A stretch of DNA of 64,000 bases from Mucisphaera sp965279675 (GTDB taxonomy: Bacteria; Planctomycetota; Phycisphaerae; Phycisphaerales; Phycisphaeraceae): assembly GCF_965279675.1 (NCBI RefSeq), contig NZ_CBDIIJ010000002.1:1054001-1118000 (forward strand). Direction: 5' to 3'. Made by a program: the position numbers and the translations under genes. The notes under the pieces were generated by a model. It had not been told where the DNA came from. It saw only the letters and a program-made list of their open reading frames with translations, and did no database searches. How positions within the stretch are numbered: position 1 is the first letter of the stretch; the number at the start of each line of letters is the position of its first letter. Below are positions 34,011 to 42,759 of the stretch, piece by piece.

Positions 34011-34400
34011 ATGAAGCTTCGGATCACCGTCGAGGGAAAGACCTACGAGGTCGACGTAGAGGTTTTGGATGAGGGAGCGGTTGGTGGTGTTGCCCCGGCG
34101 TCGGCTCCGGCGGCATCCAGTCCGGCGGCTCCTCCTCCACGTCCGGCTGCGGTTCGTCCGGCTCCGGCGGCAGCCGGTGATGCGGGGGCATCTGAAATTC
34201 CCAGCCCGATCGCGGGGAACGTGCTGGATGTGAAGGTGAAGGCCGGTGACACGGTTGAGGCCAACGATGTGCTGCTGGTCCTCGAAGCGATGAAGATGGA
34301 GACGAACGTTTCCTCGCCACGGGCGGGCACCATCGCGGACGTCAAGGTGGCGGCGGGTGATGCGGTGCAGTCGGGTCAGGTGCTGATCACCTTTGCCTAA
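34011..34400 (+). CDS. Biotin carboxyl carrier protein subunit (gamma)
   Basis: This 129-aa protein has an N-terminal strand domain, a Pro/Ala-rich flexible linker (about residues 33-60) and a C-terminal biotinyl domain. The lysine of EAMKMETN is the biotinylation site. It carries carboxyl groups from MmdA to the beta subunit. The biotin ligase gene is two genes downstream. Confidence 0.93.
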   Translation: MKLRITVEGKTYEVDVEVLDEGAVGGVAPASAPAASSPAAPPPRPAAVRPAPAAAGDAGASEIPSPIAGNVLDVKVKAGDTVEANDVLLVLEAMKMETNVSSPRAGTIADVKVAAGDAVQSGQVLITFA

Positions 34401-34419
34401 TTAGCGAGCGCGGTGCTTC

Positions 34420-35898
34420 ATGGAACAGTTGTTAAGCGTCTTCGGCAGCTACTTTGCTGCATCGGGTTTTGGTCAGATCACGTGGCCGAATCTGGTGATG
34501 ATTGGTGTGGGCTGCCTGTTTATCTGGCTGGCCGTTCGCAAGGGCTTTGAGCCCCTGCTGTTGGTGCCGATCGGTTTTGGGATTCTGATCGGGAACATTC
34601 CTTATGACACTTCGAGTCTGTCGCTGAGCGTTTATGACGGGCCGGTGAGCGATCATGACATCGTTTATTACATGATCGAAGAGGGGGAAGTGGGTGATGG
34701 GGTGGTGGTGCTGGAGGAGATCGAGGAGCTTGAGGCTTCACGTCGGACGGAGGGGGATTATCTGGTTCACGAGGGCGAGGCGGTGATGGTGAACACGCAC
34801 TCGCTGTTCGCGGCGCCTGCGTGGGTGGCGGTTTCTGATCCGGAGATGGAGGATGCGCCAGCGGGGTTGATCGTAGAGATGGGTCAGGGGCGCAGGCTTT
34901 TTGTGTCTGAGTTGTCGCAGACACCCGATGGGAAGTACCCGGAGGTGTGGTCGCCTGAGCGGCAGGATGTGTTCAATGCGTCGATTCTGTGGTGGTTGTT
35001 TGCGGGAGTGGGTTTGGCGGGGTTCTATCCGCCTCTGATTTTCCTGGGGATCGGGGCGTTGACGGACTTTGGGCCGATGCTGGCGAATCCGAAAACGTTG
35101 TTACTCGGGGCGGCGGCGCAGTTTGGGATTTTTGCTGCGTTGCTCGGTGCGGTAGCGATCGGCTTTACCAACCAGGAAGCGGCGGCGATTGGGATTATTG
35201 GTGGGGCGGATGGACCGACGGCGATCTTTACGTGTTCGCAGCTGGCCCCTCATCTGCTTGGGGCGGTGGCGTTGGCTGCTTATTCGTACATGGCAATGGT
35301 GCCGATCATCCAGCCGCCGATCATGAAGCTGCTGACGACGAAGGAAGAGCGTCTGATCCGGATGGAGCAGATGAAGCCGGTATCGAAGCGGGTGAAGATC
35401 GTGTTTCCGATCGTGGGCTTTCTGCTGACGGCGTTCATTGCTCCTGGTGGTCTGCCTCTGCTTGGGATGCTGTTCTTTGGGAATCTGCTGCGTGAGTCGA
35501 TGGTGACGGACCGTCTGGCGAAGACGGCGCAGAGCACGTTCATTGATATCGTCACGATTCTTCTGGGTGTGACGGTGGGTGCGAAGACGAGTGCGGCCAA
35601 CTTCCTGACGCTGGACACGATCAGTGTGTTTGCTCTGGGCATCTGCGCGTTTGCGATTGCGACGGCGACGGGTGTGTTGTTTGCGAAGCTGATGAATGTG
35701 GTGTTCAAGGAGAAGATCAACCCGCTGATCGGGGCGGCGGGCGTGAGTGCGGTGCCGATGGCTGCTCGCGTCGTTCATAAGGTCGGTCAGGATGAGGACC
35801 CGCAGAACTTTCTGCTGATGCACGCGATGGGGCCGAACGTGGCGGGCGTGATTGGTTCGGCGGTAGCGGCGGGTGTGTTGTTGAGCCAGTTGGGCTAG
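34420..35898 (+). CDS. Sodium ion-translocating decarboxylase beta subunit (OadB/MmdB family)
   Basis: This 492-aa protein is the membrane subunit that couples biotin decarboxylation to sodium export. The N-half (LLLVPIGFGILIGNIP) and the C-half (PPLIFLGIGALTDFGPMLANP, then GGADGPTAIF and later membrane segments) are canonical. Between them, about residues 65-180, is an acidic soluble insert (EIEELEASRRTEGDY onwards), which normal family members of 375-435 residues lack. The insert is in frame with no stop codons and likely lies outside the membrane. Confidence 0.9.
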   Translation: MEQLLSVFGSYFAASGFGQITWPNLVMIGVGCLFIWLAVRKGFEPLLLVPIGFGILIGNIPYDTSSLSLSVYDGPVSDHDIVYYMIEEGEVGDGVVVLEEIEELEASRRTEGDYLVHEGEAVMVNTHSLFAAPAWVAVSDPEMEDAPAGLIVEMGQGRRLFVSELSQTPDGKYPEVWSPERQDVFNASILWWLFAGVGLAGFYPPLIFLGIGALTDFGPMLANPKTLLLGAAAQFGIFAALLGAVAIGFTNQEAAAIGIIGGADGPTAIFTCSQLAPHLLGAVALAAYSYMAMVPIIQPPIMKLLTTKEERLIRMEQMKPVSKRVKIVFPIVGFLLTAFIAPGGLPLLGMLFFGNLLRESMVTDRLAKTAQSTFIDIVTILLGVTVGAKTSAANFLTLDTISVFALGICAFAIATATGVLFAKLMNVVFKEKINPLIGAAGVSAVPMAARVVHKVGQDEDPQNFLLMHAMGPNVAGVIGSAVAAGVLLSQLG

Positions 35899-35911
35899 GA
35901 GGCGTTTGGTC

Positions 35912-36664
35912 GTGTGGGTTTCGTGGCACGATTGTGTTGGATCGACGAACGACGTGGCTGCTGCGCTGGCGGCAGAGGGGCGGGTGTCGCCTTTTGTTGT
36001 GGCTGCTCGTCGTCAGACGGGTGGGCGTGGGCGAACGGGGAGGCGGTGGTCATCGCCTGAGGGTGGGGCGTGGTTCACACTGGCGTGGCGGCCACCTGAG
36101 GATTGGCGTGGTTGGGATCTGGCTTCGTTGGCGGTGGGTGTTGCGGTGCGGCGGGTGCTGCTAGAGCTTCTGGGTGCTGAGACGGCGGTTGCGATCAAGT
36201 GGCCGAATGACTTGCTGATTAACGGCCGGAAGGTCGCGGGGGTTCTGTGCGAACGGCCCTGGGCTGGAAGAGATCCTGAACAGGGTGGGGACTGGCTGAT
36301 TGCTGGTGTTGGCGTGAATGTTTGTGTCGATCCGACGTCGCTGGGTGAGGGCCTTCGCATCCCGGCGGTTTCGCTGGATACCTATGTGGATCGGCCCGAT
36401 GTTTGTGGGGTGGTGGAACGCTGTGCCGAACGGATGGTTGATGTGCTGCGGCTGCTGGGGGGAAGCGCCGGTTCGGAATGTGTGCTTAAAGACGTGGTGT
36501 CATCGCTTGCGTGGCGTCATCAGGTTGTGAGAGTGGGTGAGATTGAGGGCCGGCTGGAAGGGCTGGACTCTCGGGGAAGGCTGATGATAGAAACTCGTGC
36601 GGATGGTTTGCAGACCGTTGTCGCCGGTGATGTCGAGCGAGCCAGTCTGTCGTTGTGTTCGTAG
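35912..36664 (+). CDS. birA: Biotin--[acetyl-CoA-carboxylase] ligase BirA
   Basis: GTG 35912 (250 aa) is chosen because AGGAGG (35897-35902) lies 9 bases upstream and overlaps the end of the beta-subunit gene. It has GSTN and QTGGRGRTGRRW (biotin-binding and adenylation loop), KWPNDLLINGRKVAGVL, and a C-terminal SH3-like domain. It lacks the N-terminal HTH of the E. coli bifunctional repressor, so it is a ligase only. It presumably biotinylates the carrier subunit encoded in the same operon. Confidence 0.93.
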   Translation: MWVSWHDCVGSTNDVAAALAAEGRVSPFVVAARRQTGGRGRTGRRWSSPEGGAWFTLAWRPPEDWRGWDLASLAVGVAVRRVLLELLGAETAVAIKWPNDLLINGRKVAGVLCERPWAGRDPEQGGDWLIAGVGVNVCVDPTSLGEGLRIPAVSLDTYVDRPDVCGVVERCAERMVDVLRLLGGSAGSECVLKDVVSSLAWRHQVVRVGEIEGRLEGLDSRGRLMIETRADGLQTVVAGDVERASLSLCS

Positions 36665-36694
36665 ACAACAAAGGCAGCTTTGCCGGAGTGAAGG

Positions 36695-38239
36695 ATGTTT
36701 GAGATGTCGAGTTCGAGTTTAGGAAATGGACTGGCTATGGCGGAACGCGAGCGTTGTCAGCGTTGTCAGGCGATTACGAAGCTCACAGCCGAGGAAGCGG
36801 CGGCGATGATTCCTCATGGAGCGACGGTGGGGTTTTCGGGTTTCACGCCTGCGGGTGCAGCCAAGGCGGTTCCTCGTGCGTTGGCGGAACGCGCCAAGGC
36901 GCTTCATGCAGCGGGTGACCCGTTTGCGATTCGTGTGCTAACGGGTGCCTCGACCGGGAGTGCGTTGGATGAGGCTCTTGCGGAGGCGAATGCGATCAGC
37001 TGGCGTGCGCCGTATCAGTCGAGTTCGACGCTTCGGAAGCGGATCAATGCACAGGAGTCAAGGTTTGTGGATATGCACTTATCGCATGTCCCACAGATGA
37101 TGGCGGCGGGTTTTTTTGGTGAGATGGATTTTGCGGTAGTGGAGGCGACCGATGTGACGTTTGATGGTCGTGTGTACCTAAGCACGTCCGGTGGGGCTTC
37201 GCCTAGTTATCTGCGTCATGCGAAGAAGGTGATTATCGAATTGAATCGGTATCACTCGACGCGGCTGGCGGAATGCCATGATGTGGCGGTGTTGCCGCCT
37301 CCGCCTCACCGGAGCCCGATTCCTATTCATGATCCGCTCTCGAAGATGGGCACACCTTTCGCGACGGTAGATCCCTCGAAGATTGTGGGTGTGGTTGAGA
37401 CGGATGAGCCCGATGGTGTGGCCCCTTTTTCTGCGCCTGATGGTGTGAGCGAGCAGATTGCCGGGCATGTGATTCGGTTTTTGCTTGATGAGATGAAGGC
37501 GGGGCGGATTCCGCCTGACTTTCTGCCTTTGCAATCGGGTGTTGGGAATGTGGCGAACGCGGTGATGGCGGGTCTTGGGGCTTCTTCGGATGTGCCGCCT
37601 TTCTACATGTACTCGGAGGTCTTCCAGGATGCGCTGGTGGATCTGATGCTCAATGAGAGTCTGCTGGGTGCTTCGTGTACGAGCCTGACGCTGAGTGATG
37701 AGCAGATGCAGCGTGTGTACGGCAACATGGACTTCTTTGCGCCAAAGATCGTGATTCGTCCGCAGGAGCTATCGAACAACCCCGGTGTGGTGAGGCGCAT
37801 GGGTGTGATCGCCATCAACACGGCGATCGAGGTGGATATCTATGGGCATGCCAACTCGACGCATATCTGTGGGACCCGTCTGATGAACGGGATCGGGGGG
37901 TCGGGAGATTTCATGCGTAATGCGTATCTCTCGATCTTTGTGGCCCCGAGTATGGCGAAAGGGGGCGCGATCTCGACCGTGGTGCCGATGGTTTCTCATT
38001 GCGATCACAGTGAGCACGATGTGCAGATTGTTGTGACGGATCAGGGGTTGGCGGACCTGCGTGGCCTTGGACCCGTGGAGCGTGCGCAGGCACTGGTCGA
38101 GAATTGTGCGCACCCTGACTACCGTGACTATCTGACCCGGTACATGGAAGAATCACCGGGTGGGCATCTCAAACACGATCTGAGCAAGTGTTTTGAGATG
38201 CACCGGGCGTTCCTTGAAACGGGCTCGATGAAGATCTGA
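36695..38239 (+). CDS. Succinyl-CoA/acetyl-CoA:CoA-transferase (ScpC/Cat1 family)
   Basis: This 514-aa protein starts at ATG 36695. It has two CoA-transferase halves. The active-site glutamate is in YSEVFQD (the AarC/Cat1 form YTEVFQD), and GGASPSYLRHAKKVIIE and GLADLRGLGP motifs follow. Next to methylmalonyl-CoA decarboxylase genes it is best read as propionyl-CoA:succinate CoA-transferase, exchanging CoA between propionyl-CoA and succinate. Acetyl-CoA hydrolase or acetate CoA-transferase activity is possible. Confidence 0.85.
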   Translation: MFEMSSSSLGNGLAMAERERCQRCQAITKLTAEEAAAMIPHGATVGFSGFTPAGAAKAVPRALAERAKALHAAGDPFAIRVLTGASTGSALDEALAEANAISWRAPYQSSSTLRKRINAQESRFVDMHLSHVPQMMAAGFFGEMDFAVVEATDVTFDGRVYLSTSGGASPSYLRHAKKVIIELNRYHSTRLAECHDVAVLPPPPHRSPIPIHDPLSKMGTPFATVDPSKIVGVVETDEPDGVAPFSAPDGVSEQIAGHVIRFLLDEMKAGRIPPDFLPLQSGVGNVANAVMAGLGASSDVPPFYMYSEVFQDALVDLMLNESLLGASCTSLTLSDEQMQRVYGNMDFFAPKIVIRPQELSNNPGVVRRMGVIAINTAIEVDIYGHANSTHICGTRLMNGIGGSGDFMRNAYLSIFVAPSMAKGGAISTVVPMVSHCDHSEHDVQIVVTDQGLADLRGLGPVERAQALVENCAHPDYRDYLTRYMEESPGGHLKHDLSKCFEMHRAFLETGSMKI

Positions 38240-38250
38240 AAGAGCTGGAT

Positions 38251-39237
38251 TCAGGTAGTGGCTTGCTTGACCCAGGAGCCGAGTGGCTCGTTGCTGCATC
38301 GGTGTGCCTGTCTGATCAGGTAGAGGCCGAGCAGGAAGAGTAGGGCTGAGAGCCATTGTCCTCGGGTGATACCGAGGGCTGCGTACTCGCTGTTGAGCAG
38401 GTGAGCATCGGGCATGCGGAATTGTTCGTTGATGATTCTGGCGATGGCGTAGGTGCAGCAGAAGAGGCCGGCTATGAAACCGGGTTTGCGGGGCTTTAGC
38501 CATGCCGCAGCGAGGACGGCGAAGAGCACCAGGCCTTCGAGTGTGGCTGCGTAGAGTTGCGAGGGATGTCTTGGGGTTAGTGCGGGTTCGACGATCTCGA
38601 TGATGCGGGGGTCGTTCTTCTGGACTCTGTCGATGGCTCGGTAGGCCCAGAGGAGTGGTTCGTTCCCGAGGTCGGGTGCCTGGGCCATCAGCGGGGCGAG
38701 TTGTTCTGCGGAGAAGTCGAGTAACTCCTGAGGGAATCTGGTGGCCCATCGGAAGTCTGCAGAAGTAGCGCGTCCGTAGAGTTCGCCGCCGATGTAGTTA
38801 GCGACACGTCCGAGGAAGATGCCGAGCGGGGCTGAGAAGGCGGCGAGATCAAGGATGTGTCTGAGTGGCACGCTGTTACGTCGAGCGAAGAGCCATGCGG
38901 CGAAGATGGCTCCGAGCATCCCGCCGTGCGAGGACATCCCGCCTCGGTTGATGGCGATGAGGCTCCAGAAGGGGGGCTCTGCGGTGAATTCAAGCAGGAG
39001 GTGGGGTTTGTAGAAGAGGACGTAGCCGACGCGCCCGCCAGCGACGAGTCCGAGTGCGATGTGGATGATGAGGTCGGCGGCGAGATCGGGTTTGAGTGGC
39101 GAGCGGCCGACCGTGAGTACGCGGCGGACAAGAATAAATGCGAGGAGAAACCCGGTGAGGTAGGCGAGGCCGTACCAGCGGATCGGCAGGCCAATGCCTG
39201 GGATCGTGAAGGCAATGGGGTCGAGGGTGTGGAGCAT
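38251..39237 (-). CDS. lgt: Prolipoprotein diacylglyceryl transferase Lgt
   Basis: This 328-aa protein has seven membrane segments. It carries the GGMSSHGGMLGA segment and the signature GRVANYIGGELYGR (family form GRIGNFINGELYGR). It transfers diacylglyceryl to the lipobox cysteine of prolipoproteins. A soluble insert (about residues 165-210) is longer than in many relatives. It is convergent with the CoA-transferase gene. Confidence 0.92.
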   Translation of the reverse strand: MLHTLDPIAFTIPGIGLPIRWYGLAYLTGFLLAFILVRRVLTVGRSPLKPDLAADLIIHIALGLVAGGRVGYVLFYKPHLLLEFTAEPPFWSLIAINRGGMSSHGGMLGAIFAAWLFARRNSVPLRHILDLAAFSAPLGIFLGRVANYIGGELYGRATSADFRWATRFPQELLDFSAEQLAPLMAQAPDLGNEPLLWAYRAIDRVQKNDPRIIEIVEPALTPRHPSQLYAATLEGLVLFAVLAAAWLKPRKPGFIAGLFCCTYAIARIINEQFRMPDAHLLNSEYAALGITRGQWLSALLFLLGLYLIRQAHRCSNEPLGSWVKQATT

Positions 39238-39273
39238 GCGTTGCTCGGTAGATAGCTAGAGGACAGCAGGGTC

Positions 39274-41640
39274 TTAGCGTCTTCTGGGCTTGCGTTTGCT
39301 TTTACGTCCTGTTTGTTTGAGGCTGGATTTCTTGGGTGGTTTTCGGGCTCCGGGTGCGAGCTGTCGGGGCTTGCGCTTGGAGCCGGTTTGTTTGTCGGCT
39401 GCTTTGGTCTTGCCGCCTGCTGCAACGACGGCGAGTTCGAGTTGTCGTTTGGGCAGGTCGACAGCGGCGATACGAACGGTGAAACGGTCGCCTATGGTGA
39501 TGGTCTTGCCTGAGCGTTGCGCGACGAGAGCGCCTGTCTGTCGGTTGAGGGTCCAGCGTTCTGATGGGGGGCCGGGGAGCTCGGAGGTGCTGACGAAGCC
39601 GTCGACCAGGAAGCGGTCGATCTGGACGAAGACGCCGCGGTTGGTGACGCCTGTGACGGTGCCCGGGTAGTCGTCGCCTAAGTGGTTGGCGAGGAGTTGG
39701 AGTACGAGGAAGTTGCGGAGCTGACGCTCGGCGGCCTCGGCGTTGCGTTCGGTGGTCGAGCAGTGTTGGCCGGCTTCGGTGAGCTGTTCCTCGTTGGGGA
39801 GTCGCTGAGCGAGCTTCTTGGCTGCCGGTGACTTGCGTTTGAGCGGTTTGCCGGCGTTGGCTTTCTCGGCGGCGATGTAGTCGGTGAGGGCTCGGTGGAG
39901 GATGAGGTCGGGATAGCGGCGGATGGGTGAGGTGAAGTGGCTGTAGTGTTCGGAGGCGAGTGCGAAGTGTCCCACGAGCGCGGGGCTGTATTCGGCTTTG
40001 GCGAGGGTCTTGAGGACGGCGAGGTGAACGGCTGTCTGGGAGGGTTTGCCCTGAACGGACTGGAGGAGGCCCTGTAGTTCCTGGCGGGTTGGATGAGCGG
40101 GGATGTTGTAGCCGGCGACCCGGGCGAAGCGACGGAGGTCGGACATGTCGTGGGCGGGCGGATCGGGGTGGATCCTGCGGATCATCGGGATATCGAGTCG
40201 ATCGAAGAGTGAAGCGGCTGCTTCGTTGGCCTCGACCATGAACATCTCGATCAGCTTGTGGGTGAAGGCGTCGTCTTCGGGCTGGGCGTCGATGACGTGG
40301 CCGGCCTCGTCGAAGACGAGTTCGACTTCGGGCAGACCGAGCACGATCATGCCGTTGCGGAGGCGTCGCTGGCGGATGCGTTTGGCGAGCTCGTCCATGT
40401 TCTTGAGCATGCGGACAAGGTCGCGGGGGTATTTGGCTTCGGTCTTGCAGTGTTTCTTGGCTTCGCGGATGTCGCCATCGATCACGGCCTGGGCTTCGAG
40501 GTAGGTGAAGCGTTTGTTGGAGTGGATGCGGGTTTTGGCGAAGCGTGAGGAAACGACGTTGGCGTTCTTGTCGTAGCGGATGAAGCAGGTGAGACAGCAG
40601 CGGGGCACGTCTTCCTGGAGCGAGCAGACGCCGTTGCTGAGTACTTCGGGCAGCATGGGGATGACGTGTCTCGGCAGGTAGACGGAGTTGCCGCGTGCTC
40701 GCGCTTCCTTATCGATGGCGGAATCGGGTTGAATGTAGAGTGCGACATCGGCGATGTGCACGGCGAGTTCGAGGACGGCGGGGGAGTCGTCGTCGATCTC
40801 GACCAGTGAGATGGCGTCGTCGAAGTCGCGGGCGTCGGGGGGGTCGATGGTGCAGGTGAGTACGTTGGTGAGGTCGAGCCGATCGGGGTTTTTTTGTTCG
40901 GCATCGAGCTTTTTAATGGCCTTGCGGGCGTCTTCGAGGACGGCTTCGGGGAATTCGCCTGGAAGATCGAATGCCTGGATGGTGGCGAGTGTTTCGATTT
41001 CCGGGATGCCGGCTTCTCCGAGAACTTTGGTGACGACGCCTTCGGCGAGCTCGTTGGGGGCCTGCGGGTAGGTGATGATTTCGAAGGCGACCTTGTCGCC
41101 TGGCTTGGCGTTGGCTGACTCTGCATCGCGGAGGACCACATCGTTGGCGAGGGCCTTGCCGTCGGGCCGGGCGATCAGCAGGCGTCCCTGCTTGATGACG
41201 GTGCCGGTGAATTTCTGAGCACCGCGTTTGACGATCTCGATGATCCGGCCTGTGTACGAAGGTCCATCGGAGGGTCCGCGTGCCCGGTCTCTGAGCACAC
41301 GGGCTCTGACGGTATCGCCAGTGAGTGCGCCTGCGGTGTCTCGCGCGGGGACGAAGAGGTCGCTGTGGGAGCGGTCGTCATCGGGGGTGATGAAGCCGAA
41401 ACCTCTGGGATGCAGGGAGAAGCGTCCACTGATCTCGCGGCCTGGCGGCGGGAGAGCGAGGGTGTCGGCGGTGCCGAGGATGAGGTGCTTATCTTTGAGC
41501 AGCTGCTCGATCGCGAGATCGAAGTCCTTGCGGTCCTCCGGGTCGATGTTGAGCTGCTTGGCGAGTTGGCTGGTAGAAGCTGGCTGGTAGCGTCTGTCGC
41601 TGATGTGACGGACGATGGCGGCTTTGATCCGCTCTGACAT
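39274..41640 (-). CDS. rnr: Ribonuclease R
   Basis: This 788-aa protein has an N-terminal winged-helix region, cold-shock domains (ISGRFSLHPRGFGFITPDD), the RNB catalytic domain with active-site DARDFDDAI, and an S1 domain near the end (VTGVTNRGVFVQIDRFLVDGFV). A Lys/Arg-rich tail (KTKAADKQTGSKRK onward) is common in RNase R. It is a 3'-5' exoribonuclease that degrades structured RNA. Divergent from nothing in particular; upstream is a HEAT-repeat gene in the same direction. Confidence 0.95.
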   Translation of the reverse strand: MSERIKAAIVRHISDRRYQPASTSQLAKQLNIDPEDRKDFDLAIEQLLKDKHLILGTADTLALPPPGREISGRFSLHPRGFGFITPDDDRSHSDLFVPARDTAGALTGDTVRARVLRDRARGPSDGPSYTGRIIEIVKRGAQKFTGTVIKQGRLLIARPDGKALANDVVLRDAESANAKPGDKVAFEIITYPQAPNELAEGVVTKVLGEAGIPEIETLATIQAFDLPGEFPEAVLEDARKAIKKLDAEQKNPDRLDLTNVLTCTIDPPDARDFDDAISLVEIDDDSPAVLELAVHIADVALYIQPDSAIDKEARARGNSVYLPRHVIPMLPEVLSNGVCSLQEDVPRCCLTCFIRYDKNANVVSSRFAKTRIHSNKRFTYLEAQAVIDGDIREAKKHCKTEAKYPRDLVRMLKNMDELAKRIRQRRLRNGMIVLGLPEVELVFDEAGHVIDAQPEDDAFTHKLIEMFMVEANEAAASLFDRLDIPMIRRIHPDPPAHDMSDLRRFARVAGYNIPAHPTRQELQGLLQSVQGKPSQTAVHLAVLKTLAKAEYSPALVGHFALASEHYSHFTSPIRRYPDLILHRALTDYIAAEKANAGKPLKRKSPAAKKLAQRLPNEEQLTEAGQHCSTTERNAEAAERQLRNFLVLQLLANHLGDDYPGTVTGVTNRGVFVQIDRFLVDGFVSTSELPGPPSERWTLNRQTGALVAQRSGKTITIGDRFTVRIAAVDLPKRQLELAVVAAGGKTKAADKQTGSKRKPRQLAPGARKPPKKSSLKQTGRKSKRKPRRR

Positions 41641-41660
41641 TCGTTTGTTGCCTGACTAAA

Positions 41661-42680
41661 TTAGGGTGTGAGGGCGTCGCGGGCCGAGTCGCTAAGGCCG
41701 ATGGCCGGTTCGATCATGAGGGCTGCCCATGTATCGAGGTCCTGATTGAGCGTGGCCCAGTTGGAACGGGCGAGGTTGCCCGCAAGGCTGTCGGGGGTTG
41801 GGGTATTGGGGAAGAACGTATTACGTGTAAGGCCGAGGATCTGATCGGTGATTCTGATCAACTCGGCTGCGTTTGGTGTTTCGGGGTCTTGGATTAGCTG
41901 GGAGATAGCTATTCGGGATTTTGCGATGGCGAGAGCGGTGGTTTCGGCGAGGAGTGATTCGATGTCGAGGCCTTCTGCGCGGCTGCGGATCAGCCACTGG
42001 AAACAAGCGGTGAGTGCTCGCTCATCGGCTGAAAGCGAGTCGTCTTCCCTGTTGATCAGTGCGTTGATCAGCCGGCTGATGGCTTCGGGATCGTTGTAGG
42101 CACCCAGGGCATCGATGATGCGGATGGCGGTGGGGTCGTTGGTCTCGGTGGCGAGGGCTGTGGCGAGGGCATTGATATATCGCTGGACATCTGCGGTGCT
42201 GATCTCGATGCGGTTACCGACATCCTGATAGCAGCGGGCGGCCCAGTAGCGGACGGCGGGGTTGGCGTCGTCGAGGGCCTCGCTGGCGAGGTCGAGAGCC
42301 TGAACCGTGTAGAGCTCGGATACGGCGATGATGGCGTTGAGGCGGGTCGCGAAATCATCACTTTCGAGGAGCGGCTCGAGTGCTTCAGCGGCGATGAGGG
42401 AGTAGGTGGTCTGGAAAGCTTCGGTTGCATCGGGACGATTGAGTGGGCCGACCAGCTCGCGGCGGGTTCTTTTACGCAGGTCGGCGTCGGGCTCGGCGAG
42501 CTGCGGGGCGAGACCGTTGAGGTAGACCCGGATCTGCTGCTCGAGGGTGGGGGTGATGCTCTCGGACTGGATCGTCTCGGCGGGGAGTCTTTCCTGCGCG
42601 TGGAGGTGGGGCGGCGTTGAGAAGACGAGTGCGAGACCCAGGAGGAGGGACGATCTTATTGGAGCTGCAGGGCGATTCAT
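41661..42680 (-). CDS. Exported HEAT-repeat protein
   Basis: This 339-aa protein has a signal peptide (SSLLLGLALVFSTPPHLHA) with a likely cleavage after HAQ. The rest is repeated helix pairs with short conserved segments (DDFATRLNAIIAVSEL, NPAVRYWAARCYQDVG, DPEAISRLINALI), as in HEAT or PBS-lyase repeats. Such proteins act as scaffolds; no partner is evident. It is 20 bases upstream of rnr on the same strand. Confidence 0.7.
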   Translation of the reverse strand: MNRPAAPIRSSLLLGLALVFSTPPHLHAQERLPAETIQSESITPTLEQQIRVYLNGLAPQLAEPDADLRKRTRRELVGPLNRPDATEAFQTTYSLIAAEALEPLLESDDFATRLNAIIAVSELYTVQALDLASEALDDANPAVRYWAARCYQDVGNRIEISTADVQRYINALATALATETNDPTAIRIIDALGAYNDPEAISRLINALINREDDSLSADERALTACFQWLIRSRAEGLDIESLLAETTALAIAKSRIAISQLIQDPETPNAAELIRITDQILGLTRNTFFPNTPTPDSLAGNLARSNWATLNQDLDTWAALMIEPAIGLSDSARDALTP

Positions 42681-42759
42681 AAGCAGTTATCGCGCAGGGG
42701 TATGAATGACGTTTCGAGATGGGACGGTACCGCTGGGGCTGGTTTGCGTCAATCCGGGG

